From positions 1 through 38,736 of the forward strand of contig JAGBPB010000040.1 of the NCBI GenBank assembly GCA_017633615.1: DNA of 38,736 bases, in the 5' to 3' direction. Within the stretch, counting starts at the first letter, position 1, and every line of letters begins with the position of its first letter. This DNA is from Bacteroidaceae bacterium (lineage in GTDB: Bacteria; Bacteroidota; Bacteroidia; Bacteroidales; Bacteroidaceae). The notes beneath the pieces are model-generated. The model was not told where the DNA came from and made no database searches. It saw nothing but the letters and a program-made list of their open reading frames with translations. Positions 1-9,878 of this stretch are shown here, in pieces. A program made the translations under genes and the position numbers.

Positions 1-1127
1 TGAACCTCCAGCTTGGGCTTGCCGGTAGCAATCAGCGGGCAGATCTCCAGCATGTGGCTCTGCAGGCTTGATGTGCAGTCGGCGGCAAAGTTCAGGGTGT
101 AATCCTCCAGGAATGAGCAACCCTTGGGCATCCCCTGGTTCATAACCCAGAGAGTACGCTGCAGGCAGGCTGTCTTCCAGTCGCCCTCGGCACCAAAGCC
201 GTAACCCTCCTGCATCAGACGCTGTGATGCCAGGCCCGGAATCTGGTCGAATCCGCAGAAATCAGGGGCGTCGATATCGGCATCACCCAGATCGTCAAAG
301 TTGGTGGTGAAAGCGGTAGCGTTCTCATCCTTGAGCACGCGACGCAGAGCTATCTCAGCCTTGGCTGCGTTCTTAACCTTCTCCCAGTATACCTTCTCGC
401 CGCTCTCATCGATCTTGATGGTGTAGAGCTTCTTGTACTCCTCAACCAGGGCGTCTGCCTCGGCATCGGTAACCTTCTTGAAGTAGTCCATCAGTGATGA
501 TACGGGGTAGTAATCTACATGGTAACCCATGCGCTGCTCAAACTCAACACGGTCACCGTCGGTAACGGCCACGTTGTTCATGTTCATACCGAACATAAGG
601 CAGCGTACGTTGTGTGCATCGGCACGGCCGGCAGCGGCGCGGGCCCAAACGGCAATCTGCTTCTGGGCTTCAACGCTCTTCCAGTGACCTACCACGACCT
701 TGCGTGGTACACGCATACGGGTGCAGATATGACCGAACTCGATATCGCCGTGGGCGCTCTGGTTCAGGTTCATGAAGTCCATATCGATGGTATCCCATGG
801 AATATCGGTGTTGTACTGTGTGTGGAAATGGAGCAGAGGCTTCTCAAGAGCCTGCAGACCCTTGATCCACATCTTGGCGGGGCTGAATGTGTGCATCCAG
901 GTGATGATACCTATGCACTTGCTGTCATTGTTGGCGGCCTTCATTACAGCCTCAACCTCGTTACTGCTGTTAGCAGTACCTTTGTATACAATCTTAACGG
1001 GGATGTTGCCGCTCTTGTTCAGACCGTCAACCATCTCCTTTGAGTGACCGTCCACTTTGACGACTGCGTCACCTCCGTAAAGGAGTTGAGCACCTGTCAC
1101 CCACCATATTTCATTATTTTCAAACAT
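1..1127 (-). CDS. araA: L-arabinose isomerase (3' end cut off by window edge)
   Basis: Catalyses L-arabinose to L-ribulose in the cytoplasm, first step of arabinose catabolism. The minus-strand frame opens at the ATG at 1127 with MFENNEIWWVTGAQLLYG, typical of the family, and stays open to the window edge: 375 codons of a protein usually near 500 residues. Three of the four metal/catalytic residues of the E. coli enzyme are recognisable with exact spacing: Glu314 in GAEGDWK, Glu341 in FLEDYT and His358 in SHMLEICP (intervals 27 and 17, as between E. coli 306, 333 and 350). The fourth, near residue 450, lies outside the window. It starts 19 bp after araD and is the last visible gene of the sugar operon. 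No ribulokinase is seen in the window; it may follow beyond the left edge. Confidence 0.97.
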   Translation of the reverse strand, partial: MFENNEIWWVTGAQLLYGGDAVVKVDGHSKEMVDGLNKSGNIPVKIVYKGTANSSNEVEAVMKAANNDSKCIGIITWMHTFSPAKMWIKGLQALEKPLLHFHTQYNTDIPWDTIDMDFMNLNQSAHGDIEFGHICTRMRVPRKVVVGHWKSVEAQKQIAVWARAAAGRADAHNVRCLMFGMNMNNVAVTDGDRVEFEQRMGYHVDYYPVSSLMDYFKKVTDAEADALVEEYKKLYTIKIDESGEKVYWEKVKNAAKAEIALRRVLKDENATAFTTNFDDLGDADIDAPDFCGFDQIPGLASQRLMQEGYGFGAEGDWKTACLQRTLWVMNQGMPKGCSFLEDYTLNFAADCTSSLQSHMLEICPLIATGKPKLEV

Positions 1128-1146
1128 AATCTTTTCAGTTTAAATG

Positions 1147-1851
1147 TTATTTCTTTTTCTGGCCGTAGTAGGCGTTGGGGCCATGCTTGCGGCTGTAGTG
1201 CTTCTCAATGAGAAGCGGATTCATTTTAAGGCCTGGATTTACTGACAGAGCCACAAACGCCATCTTGGCGCACTGTTCCATCACCTTTGCGTTATATACT
1301 GCATTATCAGGTGAAGTTCCCCATGAGAACGGGCCATGATTCTTGACCAGAACGGCAGGAGTGTGGTCAGGGTTAATCTTGCGGATGTTGAGAATCTCAT
1401 CTACTATCACATTGCCGGTCTCCAACTCATACTGTCCCTTAACCTCAGCCTCAGTCATATCACGCGTACAAGGTATGTCCTTGTAGAAATAATCAGCGTG
1501 TGTGGTTCCTATATTCGGAATGTCACGGCCGGCCTGAGCAAAGGCGGTAGCATAGGTAGAGTGGGTGTGGACCACGCCCTGGATATTGGGGAATGCCCTG
1601 TACAGCACCAGATGGGTGGGGGTATCCGATGAAGGATTGAGGTCTCCCTCAACCACCTTGCCGGTTTCGAGGGAGACAACAACCATATCACTGGCTTTCA
1701 TTTCATCATAGCTCACGCCGCTGGGCTTGATAACTACAAGGCCCTTCTCGCGGTCTATGCCTGAAACGTTACCCCAGGTAAAAATAACCAACCCCTGCTT
1801 TACCAGGTCAAGGTTGGCTTTGAAAACCTTCTCTTTAAGTTCTTCCAGCAT
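1147..1851 (-). CDS. araD: L-ribulose-5-phosphate 4-epimerase
   Basis: Class II aldolase-family epimerase that converts L-ribulose 5-phosphate to D-xylulose 5-phosphate, feeding arabinose into the pentose phosphate pathway. At 234 residues it has the normal length. Asp76, His95 and His97 (the HTHS zinc motif), Asp120 and Tyr229 fall at the same numbers as in the E. coli enzyme; the third zinc ligand is His172 in [13 protein letters not shown] near 25-31 and KPSGV at 42-46 are the substrate phosphate-binding segments of the family. The start codon is one base after the stop of the upstream symporter gene, so translational coupling is likely. The absence of araB between araD and araA is ordinary for Bacteroidales. 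Confidence 0.96.
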   Translation of the reverse strand: MLEELKEKVFKANLDLVKQGLVIFTWGNVSGIDREKGLVVIKPSGVSYDEMKASDMVVVSLETGKVVEGDLNPSSDTPTHLVLYRAFPNIQGVVHTHSTYATAFAQAGRDIPNIGTTHADYFYKDIPCTRDMTEAEVKGQYELETGNVIVDEILNIRKINPDHTPAVLVKNHGPFSWGTSPDNAVYNAKVMEQCAKMAFVALSVNPGLKMNPLLIEKHYSRKHGPNAYYGQKKK

Positions 1852-1852
1852 A

Positions 1853-3817
1853 TTACCAGAGAGTTATGTACAGTATGGCCAGCAGGATGATGATTCCGTA
1901 TGCACCGATGTTGAACTGTCTGTTGGTACGGAACAGAGAAAGATCAATGTTGATAGCCTTGGGATCCTGTACCTTGTCCTTAGCGTTAGATGTCAGGTAG
2001 ATACCCAGTACCAGGAATACTGTTGCCAGGAAGAATATGCCCTCAAATCCAAGGTTCTGCAGTTTGATGCACCAGTCTGCGTTGCAAATCATTACGACAG
2101 CACCGATAGCATAGCACAGAGCTGAGAATACGAACAGGATCTTGCTCCACTTGAGCTGTGTGGCAATGGTCTCGTTGTCAAGCTTGGCAGCTTCAACAGG
2201 CTTCTTGCTCATAAGTGACAGACCTACGAACAGAACAACCAGTACCAGGAATACATAACCCATACGGATCAGGAACGGAGTGTTAGGCATGAATACCTTG
2301 AACAGTATTGAGAATAAGAATGTGCTGATAGCGGTAACGATAGCAGCGGTGCCGCTTGAACGCTTCCAGAGCAGACCGAGGCTGAAGATAACTACGATAC
2401 CCGGATATACGAATCCTGAATACTCCTGGATGATCTGGAATGCCTGGTCGGCTCCACCCATGATAGGATAGATAGCTATCAGGGCAATAACGAGAGCTGA
2501 AACAGCAGTGATACGTCCCACCTTAACAAGGTTACGGTCAGTTGCCTTCTTGTTGATGAACTGATGGTATACGTCCATTGTAAAGATGGTTGACGTAGAG
2601 TTGAACATTGAAGCCAGTGATGAGATCACGGCAGCGGTCAGAGCTGCAAATGACAGACCCTTAACTACAACAGGAGTGAAGTTGCGGATCAGGAAAGGAT
2701 AAGCGTCATCAGAGATATTGATTGAACCTGAAAGCAGTCCTTCGCCGAGCAGACGGTTATGAAGGTCTGTGTCATTCCAGATCAGATATGCGCAAACACC
2801 GGGGATGCAGACAATGAACGGAATCAAAATCTTGAGGAAACCTGCAAATACAAGACCCTTCTTGGCCTCATCGATATTCTTGGCAGCAAGACCCTTCTGG
2901 ATGATGTACTGGTTAAAGCCCCAGTATCCCAGGTTGGTAAGCCACATGGCACCTACTATCAGAACTATACCCGGAAGAGTAAAGTAAGGATCATCAGCTA
3001 TGTTGGGGAACAGGTCAGCCTGGCGTTCAACTACCAGATTGAAGTGACGGTCACCCGGGATTTCTCCCAAACGTTCCATTACTTGTCCCAAAGCGGGGAT
3101 AGCACCGTCTACACCCAGATGCGGAGCGATAGTCTTCAGTGCAAAGAAAGCGGTGATAAGACCACCACCAACCAGGAATACAACCTGCATTACATCAGTC
3201 CATGCTACAGAGGCCAGACCACCGTAGATTGAGTAAACACCTGCAATCAGATACAGGAAGATGATTATGATGAGACGTACAGATACCTGAGTGCTTCCAA
3301 TCATCAGCACTGCGCCCTTAAGACCAAGGATCTGCTCAATAGCCAGAGCTCCCAGCCATGCAACGGATGTCAGGTTGATGAACACATAAAGGAAGAGCCA
3401 GAATATTGAGAAAGCCAGACCCACGCCCTTGTTGTAACGGTTGGTGAGGAACTGCGGAATGGTGAACACCTTGTTCTTGATCATTACCGGCAGGATAAAC
3501 TTACCTACTACAACGAGTGTGATAGCTGCCATGAGCTCATAAGCTGCAACTGCGATACCTGAAGCGTAAGCTGAACCGGACATTCCTATGAACTGCTCGG
3601 CACTGATGTTCGCTGCAATCAGTGAAGCACCTACAGCCCACCATGTCAGGGTGTTACCGGCCAGGAAGTAATCGTTTGAACTTTTCTCCTTACCGTCTTT
3701 CTTTCTTGATACGAAGAAGCCCAGGAAAATAAGTACGGCCAGATAAATAAAGAAAATTACATAGTCAACAGGTTTGAAACCATTGTTGGCTAATCCTTGC
3801 ATAATGCTGTTATCCAT
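1853..3817 (-). CDS. Sodium/sugar symporter, SGLT (SSS) family
   Basis: Inner-membrane sodium-coupled sugar importer of the solute:sodium symporter family, 654 residues with about 14 hydrophobic segments. The N-terminal half closely follows Vibrio vSGLT: the stretch [14 protein letters not shown] carries Gln75, and Glu94 in AAYELM lies 19 residues later, matching the galactose-contacting Gln69/Glu88 pair. The later segments [15 protein letters not shown] and GFLKILIPF hold the equivalents of Asn260 and Lys294. The sugar site therefore looks like a hexose-type SGLT site, yet the gene sits one base before araD. The substrate could be galactose, L-arabinose or both; these share C2-C4 stereochemistry. 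It lies 33 bp downstream of the lipoprotein aldose epimerase. Confidence 0.92.
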   Translation of the reverse strand: MDNSIMQGLANNGFKPVDYVIFFIYLAVLIFLGFFVSRKKDGKEKSSNDYFLAGNTLTWWAVGASLIAANISAEQFIGMSGSAYASGIAVAAYELMAAITLVVVGKFILPVMIKNKVFTIPQFLTNRYNKGVGLAFSIFWLFLYVFINLTSVAWLGALAIEQILGLKGAVLMIGSTQVSVRLIIIIFLYLIAGVYSIYGGLASVAWTDVMQVVFLVGGGLITAFFALKTIAPHLGVDGAIPALGQVMERLGEIPGDRHFNLVVERQADLFPNIADDPYFTLPGIVLIVGAMWLTNLGYWGFNQYIIQKGLAAKNIDEAKKGLVFAGFLKILIPFIVCIPGVCAYLIWNDTDLHNRLLGEGLLSGSINISDDAYPFLIRNFTPVVVKGLSFAALTAAVISSLASMFNSTSTIFTMDVYHQFINKKATDRNLVKVGRITAVSALVIALIAIYPIMGGADQAFQIIQEYSGFVYPGIVVIFSLGLLWKRSSGTAAIVTAISTFLFSILFKVFMPNTPFLIRMGYVFLVLVVLFVGLSLMSKKPVEAAKLDNETIATQLKWSKILFVFSALCYAIGAVVMICNADWCIKLQNLGFEGIFFLATVFLVLGIYLTSNAKDKVQDPKAINIDLSLFRTNRQFNIGAYGIIILLAILYITLW

Positions 3818-3850
3818 ATGTTAATTGGTTAAATATTTGTTTTTCCGTGA

Positions 3851-4999
3851 TTATTCAACGCCAAACTGGTAGATGCAGTGGCTGTAGTACTCCTGACCCG
3901 GCTCCAGAACTGCGCTGTACCATCCGGGAAGATCTGCCTTGTTGGGGCTGTCGGGGAACTTCTGAGTCTCCAGGCAGCAACCTGTACGCTGCTCCATGGC
4001 GTTACCCTGCTTGTCAATACCTGAACCATCAAGGAAGTTTCCTGAATAGAACTGGATACCTGGCTCGTTGGTGTAAACCTCGACGTAGATACCGGTAATG
4101 GGGCTGTAGAGCTTGGCGGCGCACTTGGTGTCATCGCACTTGGTGTTCAGAACCCAGTTGTGGTCATAACCATTACCGTTCTTGAGCTGCTCGTAAGCGT
4201 AGTTGTTTATCTCCTTACCAATAGCCTTAGCTTTGGTGAAATCCATTGGAGTGCCTGCTACCGGCAGAATCTCACCAGTGGTCATGTATGTGCTGTCGCA
4301 GGGAGTGAAGTTGTCGGCATTCAGTGTAAGCAGATGGTTGGTTACGGGGATTGAGTGATCGCCGTTCAGGTTGAAGTAGCTGTGGTTGGTCATGTTCACA
4401 ACAGTCTTCTTATCGGTGGTAGCCTTCCAGACAATGTCAATGGCGTTCTTGTCATTGAGAGTGTAGGTGGCTGTTGCAACAACGTTGCCCGGGAAACCGG
4501 CCTCACCGTCAGCTGAGTTCATAACCAGGGTGATAGAGTTCTTACTAACCTCTTTTACATCCCATACCAGGTTCTGCCAACCCAGAGGAATGGTAATGTC
4601 GCAACCTCCGTGCAGGCAGTGGCCGAAGTTGTTCTGCGGCAGCTGATAGGTTACGCCGTCCAGAGTGATTTTACCCTGGTTGATGCGGTTGGCATAACGT
4701 CCTACTGTTGAACCGAAGTCACTTGAAAGGGTGGTGTAGTCCTTGATGTTGCCAAAACCTATAACGGCATCCTGCATGTTGCCGTCCTTGTCAGGAACCA
4801 TGATGGCAACGATACGTGCGCCGAAGTTGGTAACCCAAACCTCGCAGCCGTTCTTGTTAGCCAGTTTGTACAGGTCAGTCTGCTTGCCTGTAAACTCCAT
4901 CTGGAAGTCGGCCTTGCTCAGAACCGGTTCTTCCTTCTGTGTGCAGGCTGTCAGTGCGATCATGCCTGCTACCAGAGCGATAAAACTTGTTTTTTTCAT
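3851..4999 (-). CDS. Aldose 1-epimerase, predicted lipoprotein
   Basis: Galactose mutarotase family enzyme interconverting alpha and beta anomers of aldoses. The 382-residue protein begins MKKTSFIALVAGMIALTACTQ, a lipoprotein signal with lipobox LTAC, so the mature enzyme should be anchored in the periplasm or at the outer membrane, acting before uptake. Catalytic features are intact: TNHSYFNL (general-acid His), NGNGYDHNWV, IQFYSGNF, and the catalytic Glu in CLETQKFPDSPN near the C-terminus. It lies between galK and the symporter gene with gaps of about 34 bp on both sides, fitting a role in presenting the right anomer to the symporter. A second, cytoplasmic paralog is two genes upstream. 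Confidence 0.94.
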   Translation of the reverse strand: MKKTSFIALVAGMIALTACTQKEEPVLSKADFQMEFTGKQTDLYKLANKNGCEVWVTNFGARIVAIMVPDKDGNMQDAVIGFGNIKDYTTLSSDFGSTVGRYANRINQGKITLDGVTYQLPQNNFGHCLHGGCDITIPLGWQNLVWDVKEVSKNSITLVMNSADGEAGFPGNVVATATYTLNDKNAIDIVWKATTDKKTVVNMTNHSYFNLNGDHSIPVTNHLLTLNADNFTPCDSTYMTTGEILPVAGTPMDFTKAKAIGKEINNYAYEQLKNGNGYDHNWVLNTKCDDTKCAAKLYSPITGIYVEVYTNEPGIQFYSGNFLDGSGIDKQGNAMEQRTGCCLETQKFPDSPNKADLPGWYSAVLEPGQEYYSHCIYQFGVE

Positions 5000-5033
5000 T
5001 TTTTGATTTGTTATTTAGTTGATTGTTGAATTA

Positions 5034-6185
5034 TCACAGTTTACGGGAACCGTTGCCTATCACCACTTGATAGACTTGGGGAATAATTCCGTATTTGCGT
5101 GAATAGTCACGTGTGGCTTTTGATATGAACTTGTCACACAGGGTCTCGCGTACCAGATTAATGGTGCAGCCTCCGAATCCGCCTCCCATGACACGGCTTC
5201 CGGTAACACCGCACTGCTGTGCCGTCTCCACCAGGAAATCCAGTTCAGGGCAACTTACCGTATAGTCACGGCTCAGCCCCCAATGTGTCTCATACATCTT
5301 TTGTCCCACCAGCTCATAGTTGCCCTCATTCAGTGCATCGCACACGGCAAGCACACGCTCTTTTTCATCAAGAACGTACTTGGCACGGCGGTAGTCCTCA
5401 TCGGTCAGCTCAGTCTTTACGGCGTCAAGCATCTGGTAATTTGCATCACGCAGAGTCTCCACGCTTCCAAACTGGGCGTTCATAAGTGCCACGGCTTTCT
5501 CACAGCTCTCGCGCCGTTCATTGTATTCATTACCCAATGAATGCTTTACCATTGAGTTTATGAGAACCAACTTGTAGCCCTTGGGATCAAACGGGAAATA
5601 CTCATATTCCAGAGAGCGGCAGTCCAGACGTATAAGGCATCCCTCACGTCCGAATACCGATGCAAACTGGTCCATGATGCCGCATTTTACACCGCAATAG
5701 TTATGCTCAGTGGCCTGTCCTATCTTGGCCAGTTCAAACATGTCAACGCGACCGCCGGCAAACATGGTGTTGAGTGCAAAGGCAAACACGCTCTCAAGCG
5801 CTGCCGATGATGACATGCCTGCCCCAAGCGGAACATCACCTGTGATGGCGGCATTGAATCCGCCCAGCGTGACGCCTCGTTTCTCCAGTTCCTTGCATAC
5901 GCCGAAAACATAACACGCCCAATGCTCCTCAGGCTTTGAGGTATCATCGAGCGTGAACTCCACATAGTTGTTCTCTTTCTGGTCAAGCGCCAGAAGGCGG
6001 ACCTTGCGGGAACCGTTACGGTATATTTCTATTGTTACGCCCTTATCCACAGCACCGGGGAACACAAAACCTCCGTTATAGTCGGTGTGTTCACCTATCA
6101 GGTTAATACGCCCGGGCGAAAAGTACAGGTCACCGCTTGTGCCGAACTGCTGGCGGAACCTGTTTCTCAGAATGGTTGTTTCCAT
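5034..6185 (-). CDS. galK: Galactokinase
   Basis: GHMP-family kinase that phosphorylates D-galactose at C1, the entry reaction of the Leloir pathway. The 383-residue protein shows all three GHMP motifs: the galactokinase signature GRINLIGEHTDYNGG at 25-39, the ATP-binding loop PLGAGMSSSAALE in the second quarter, and GGGFGGCTINLV near the C-terminus. CGIMDQF carries the catalytic aspartate. It begins 9 bp after galM. No galT or galE occurs in the window, so the rest of the Leloir pathway must be encoded elsewhere. L-arabinokinase belongs to the same superfamily, but the signature motif favours galactokinase. Confidence 0.96.
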   Translation of the reverse strand: METTILRNRFRQQFGTSGDLYFSPGRINLIGEHTDYNGGFVFPGAVDKGVTIEIYRNGSRKVRLLALDQKENNYVEFTLDDTSKPEEHWACYVFGVCKELEKRGVTLGGFNAAITGDVPLGAGMSSSAALESVFAFALNTMFAGGRVDMFELAKIGQATEHNYCGVKCGIMDQFASVFGREGCLIRLDCRSLEYEYFPFDPKGYKLVLINSMVKHSLGNEYNERRESCEKAVALMNAQFGSVETLRDANYQMLDAVKTELTDEDYRRAKYVLDEKERVLAVCDALNEGNYELVGQKMYETHWGLSRDYTVSCPELDFLVETAQQCGVTGSRVMGGGFGGCTINLVRETLCDKFISKATRDYSRKYGIIPQVYQVVIGNGSRKL

Positions 6186-6194
6186 ATGCCGGAA

Positions 6195-7280
6195 TTATTC
6201 CACTCCGAAACGGTAAATAGTAGTCTGTGTGTAAATCTCTCCGGGGTTCAGTACCGTGCTCGGGAAGTAAGGACGGTTAGGGCTGTCGGGGAAGTGCTCA
6301 GCTTCAAAGCATATGGCGCAGCGCTTGGGCAGTGTTGAACCGTGGGCGCAGGTGCTGCCGCTGCAGTAGTTGCCTGAGTAGCACTGTACACCGGGTTCTG
6401 TGGTGTAGCACTCCAGGGTACGGCCGCTTGCGGGGTCAACGCACTTTACGGCAAAGCTCAGTTCTCCCGGCTCACGCTTGTTGAGAACCCAGCAATGGTC
6501 ATAGCCGTTACCGTTCCTGGTCTGCTCACCCTTCTCAATGCGGTCACCCACCTTGTGCGGGGTGCGGAAATCAAACGGTGTGCCCTCAACCTTGTCAATT
6601 GTTCCCAGAGGAATGGCTGTATTGTCAATCGGAATATAATGGTCAGCGTTAATGGTCAGGTCGTAGTCAAGAACCGTGAGAGGGTTCTTCTTCATGCCGT
6701 TCAGTGTAAAGTAGGCATGGTTGGTGAGGCATACAACGGTCTTCTTATCGGTTGTAGCCTCGTATTCGATTACGAGTTCATTGTCATCAGTCAGACGATA
6801 GGTTACGTTAACGTCCAGGTTGCCGGGGAATCCCTCCTCGCCGTCCTTGCACAGGTAGTGCAGCTTGATTGTCTGGGCGTCGGTCTGCTCGGCGTCAAAG
6901 ATGCGCTTGTGGAAACCGGTGGGACCTCCGTGAAGGCTGTTGGGATCATTGTTGATGGCCAGTGTGTACTGCTTGCCGTCAAGTGTGAACTTTCCGTTAG
7001 CAATGCGGTTGCCATAACGTCCTATGAGTACGCTCAGATAGATCTCCTCACTGTCCATTACATGCTGTAGGCTGTCATGCCCCCAAACCACGCTTTCCAT
7101 CTTGCCACCCCGGTCAGGCATCATTACGGCGCACAGTGCACCTGCAAAGTTTGTGACTGCTATCTCACTGCCTCTCTTGTTCTTAAGAATGTAGAGGTCA
7201 ACTTTTTTACCTTGAACTGTTGCCTGGAAATCCTCTCTCTTGAGGCCGGCCAGATTGTCTTTCACAAAGAAATCACTCAT
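6195..7280 (-). CDS. galM: Aldose 1-epimerase (galactose mutarotase), cytoplasmic
   Basis: First gene of the arabinose/galactose operon. The 361-residue protein has no signal peptide (MSDFFVKDNLAGLKRED), so unlike its lipoprotein paralog at 3851-4999 it should act in the cytoplasm, supplying alpha-D-galactose to galactokinase next door. LTNHAYFTLNG carries the catalytic His, NGNGYDHCW and VQCYSGNY are family motifs, and the catalytic Glu is in CFEAEHFPDSPN. The two mutarotases are clearly homologous but diverged along their length, so they are not a recent duplication. A Bacteroidetes-type promoter lies 44-75 bp upstream of the start. Confidence 0.95.
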   Translation of the reverse strand: MSDFFVKDNLAGLKREDFQATVQGKKVDLYILKNKRGSEIAVTNFAGALCAVMMPDRGGKMESVVWGHDSLQHVMDSEEIYLSVLIGRYGNRIANGKFTLDGKQYTLAINNDPNSLHGGPTGFHKRIFDAEQTDAQTIKLHYLCKDGEEGFPGNLDVNVTYRLTDDNELVIEYEATTDKKTVVCLTNHAYFTLNGMKKNPLTVLDYDLTINADHYIPIDNTAIPLGTIDKVEGTPFDFRTPHKVGDRIEKGEQTRNGNGYDHCWVLNKREPGELSFAVKCVDPASGRTLECYTTEPGVQCYSGNYCSGSTCAHGSTLPKRCAICFEAEHFPDSPNRPYFPSTVLNPGEIYTQTTIYRFGVE

Positions 7281-7323
7281 ATAGTATAATTGGCTTTATT
7301 TGGTTATTAAAAATAAAACAACG

Positions 7324-7355
7324 CAAATTAAGCCAATTTCAGGTACTATTCCAAG
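7324..7355 (-). promoter_or_regulatory. Promoter of the galM-galK-mro-symporter-araDA operon
   Basis: On the minus strand CTTG (7352-7355) is followed after 20 bases by TTAATTTG (7324-7331), each one mismatch from the Bacteroidetes consensus TTTG-N19/20-TAnnTTTG. Transcription would start near 7316-7320, about 40 bases before galM. No obvious regulator gene or operator was found in the 92-bp gap. Confidence 0.5.
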
Positions 7356-7372
7356 TGAAAGAGAAAAAAATA

Positions 7373-8686
7373 TCAGCCCTGAATAAAGAATTCAGGCATG
7401 GTAAGCAGGTCTGCTACCACAAATGTGCTGCCTCCTACAAAAATCAGGTCATTTGGGGCTGCCTCACGCTGGGCTGTGCTTACTGCCTGAGCCACGCTTC
7501 TGTAGACTCTGCCGGTCAGTCCTGCCTGTCTGGCCATATCCCTCAGGGTACTTGCGTCAAGTGCTCTTTGCACCGATGCCTGTGTAAAATAATATCTGGC
7601 GTTATGCGGCATGAGGGCAAGCACGTCGGCTATGTCTTTGTCATTCACCATACCCATCACTATGCGCAACTGTCCGAATCCGGGTTTGGATGAGATCTGC
7701 TCCAGATGCTGTGCTATATATTTCAGTCCGTGGCTGTTGTGCCCTGTGTCACATATTATGTCAGGTTTCTTGCTCACCAGTTGCCATCTTCCGCGCAGTC
7801 CTGTCATGCGGCATACATCCTTGAACCCCTTCCTGATGGCGTTTTCAGTTATTTCAAAGTTCTTTTTATTGAGTTCATCCAGGGCTGTCAGGATTGTGTT
7901 GGCGTTTTTCTCTTGGCACAAACCTCCCAGTCCGCTCTCCAGGGCAGGCAGCCCGGTTGTCTCGTAAACCACCTTTGAGGGATTTGTGTATTTATATGAA
8001 ATTATTTTACAATTATCCTGCGCAAACACTATTCTGGTGCTTACCTCCTCGGCCTTGCGCTCAAACACTTTGCGTGTCTCAGGAGTGTGCTCACCTATCA
8101 CCACAGGAACGCCCTTCTTAATTATGCCGGCCTTCTCAAAGGCTATTCCGGACAGGGTGTCGCCCAGGAACTTGGTGTGGTCAAATCCTATGTTGGTTAT
8201 GATTGAGAGCACCGGCTTTATAATGTTGGTGCAGTCCAGCCTTCCTCCCAGTCCGGTTTCGATGACAGCCACATCGACCTCCTGCTCGGCAAACCAACTG
8301 AAAGCCATGGCTGTGGTCACCTCAAAGAATGACGGATGCAGAGGCTCTAGGAAGTCGCGGTTCTTCTCAATGAATTTCACTACGTAATCAGGGCTCACAG
8401 GTTTGCCGTTCACTCTGATCCTCTCGCGGAAATCAGTAAGATGGGGTGATGTGTAGAGACCGGTTTTAAGTCCCGATGCCTGCAGTATGGCGGCCAGGGT
8501 GTGCGAAATGCTTCCCTTGCCGTTGGTTCCGGCCACATGTATGGTCTTGTACAGTTTGTGCGGACAACCCAGATGGCGGTCTATCGTCACTGTGTTGTAT
8601 AGGCCTTCCTTGTATGCTTCCTGGCCTACGTTCTGGAAAAGGGGTGTCTGTGTGTAGAGATACTCTACAGCTTCCTGATAGTTCAT
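7373..8686 (-). CDS. folC: Bifunctional folylpolyglutamate synthase/dihydrofolate synthase
   Basis: Mur-ligase-family enzyme adding glutamate to dihydropteroate or folates in the cytoplasm. The 437-residue protein carries the P-loop HVAGTNGKGSISH (about 50-62), the folate/omega-loop region TSPHLTDFRERIRVNG, VAVIETGLGGRLDCTN with metal-binding residues, NIGFDHTKFLGDT, and the C-terminal-domain motif ICDTGHNSHG. It is separated from dnaJ by 12 bp and probably cotranscribed with it. The sugar operon beyond it has its own promoter. Length and motifs are normal. Confidence 0.95.
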   Translation of the reverse strand: MNYQEAVEYLYTQTPLFQNVGQEAYKEGLYNTVTIDRHLGCPHKLYKTIHVAGTNGKGSISHTLAAILQASGLKTGLYTSPHLTDFRERIRVNGKPVSPDYVVKFIEKNRDFLEPLHPSFFEVTTAMAFSWFAEQEVDVAVIETGLGGRLDCTNIIKPVLSIITNIGFDHTKFLGDTLSGIAFEKAGIIKKGVPVVIGEHTPETRKVFERKAEEVSTRIVFAQDNCKIISYKYTNPSKVVYETTGLPALESGLGGLCQEKNANTILTALDELNKKNFEITENAIRKGFKDVCRMTGLRGRWQLVSKKPDIICDTGHNSHGLKYIAQHLEQISSKPGFGQLRIVMGMVNDKDIADVLALMPHNARYYFTQASVQRALDASTLRDMARQAGLTGRVYRSVAQAVSTAQREAAPNDLIFVGGSTFVVADLLTMPEFFIQG

Positions 8687-8698
8687 CAGAATTGTTTA

Positions 8699-9874
8699 TT
8701 AGTCAAAATAACTGCGGAATTTCCTGAACAGCTTCTCCTTTATGGATTGCGTGGGCTGGAAATGATCGGATGTCTGGAACTTCTCCATAGCCTGCTTCTC
8801 CTCCCTGGAAAGTGTCTCGGGTATATACACGCTTACGTTTACAATCATGTCACCTCGACGGCTGGTGTTCAGCTCGGGCAGTCCCTTGCCGCGCAGACGC
8901 AGCATCTTGCCGGGCTGCGTGCCGGGTTCTATCTTGAGCTTTACGGCGCCGTCCAGAGTGGGTATCTCAATGGCTCCTCCAAGCGCTGCCTGCGGAACCG
9001 TGAGCAACAGGTTGTAAACCAGGTCATTCTCGTCACGTACCAGGTCCTTGTGCGGAGTCTCTTCAATCAGTACCAGCAGATTGCCGTTGTAGCCGTTGTG
9101 CTTGCCGGCATTGCCTTTACCCTCCACTGAGAGCTGCATACCCTCAGCTACGCCGGCAGGTATGTTTATCTCAACAATCTCCTCGCCATAAACCACACCG
9201 TCACCGCTGCAGTGCGGGCAACGGTCCTTGATGATTTTGCCTTCACCACCGCAACGGGGGCAGACGGTCTGTGTCTGGACCATTCCGAAGAAGCTCTGCT
9301 GGGTACGTGTCACCGTGCCGGTGCCGTGGCAGTCAGGGCAAGTCTCCGCTGCTGCGCCGTCCTTGGCTCCGGTGCCTTTGCAGTGCTGGCAGGGAACCAG
9401 TTTCTTAAGCTTGAATTTCTTTGTTACGCCGGTGTTTATCTCCTCAAGGGTGAGCGCCACCTTGACCCTCAGGTCTGAGCCGCGCATCTTGTGGTCACCG
9501 CGCTGGCGTGAACGGTTGCCGAATCCTCCAAAGCTGCTGAATCCTCCTCCGAATCCACCTCCTCCGAATATATCGCCAAACATGGAGAAGATGTCATCCA
9601 TAGACATTCCGCCGCCGCTGAATCCGCCTCCTCCGAATCCGGAGGCTCCGTTCAGACCTTCAAATCCGAACTGGTCATATTTGGCGCGCTTGTCAGGATC
9701 GCTCAGCACGCTGTATGCCTCAGCCGCCTCCTTGAACTTCTCCTCGGCCTCCTTGTCGCCGGGGTTCTTGTCAGGGTGGTACTGTATGGCTTTCTTGCGG
9801 TAAGCTTTCTTTATCTCATCGGCTGTTGCGGTCTTGGGGACCTCAAGCACCTCATAGTAGTCTCTTTTTGCCAT
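8699..9874 (-). CDS. dnaJ: Chaperone DnaJ (Hsp40)
   Basis: Co-chaperone that stimulates the DnaK ATPase and delivers unfolded clients. The 391-residue protein has an N-terminal J domain with HPD at 33-35, a Gly/Phe-rich linker (about 75-125), four CxxCxGxG zinc-finger repeats between roughly 160 and 225 ([32 protein letters not shown]) and the two C-terminal beta domains. It is therefore a full-length type I DnaJ. Only 4 bp separate it from grpE upstream. dnaK is not in the window, as is common in Bacteroidales. Confidence 0.98.
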   Translation of the reverse strand: MAKRDYYEVLEVPKTATADEIKKAYRKKAIQYHPDKNPGDKEAEEKFKEAAEAYSVLSDPDKRAKYDQFGFEGLNGASGFGGGGFSGGGMSMDDIFSMFGDIFGGGGFGGGFSSFGGFGNRSRQRGDHKMRGSDLRVKVALTLEEINTGVTKKFKLKKLVPCQHCKGTGAKDGAAAETCPDCHGTGTVTRTQQSFFGMVQTQTVCPRCGGEGKIIKDRCPHCSGDGVVYGEEIVEINIPAGVAEGMQLSVEGKGNAGKHNGYNGNLLVLIEETPHKDLVRDENDLVYNLLLTVPQAALGGAIEIPTLDGAVKLKIEPGTQPGKMLRLRGKGLPELNTSRRGDMIVNVSVYIPETLSREEKQAMEKFQTSDHFQPTQSIKEKLFRKFRSYFD

Positions 9875-9878
9875 ATTG

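Noticed and set aside
519..1043. 174-codon open frame on the plus strand opposite araA
   Set aside because: It is antisense to a clearly conserved isomerase, has no family features, and arises from the codon bias of the true gene.
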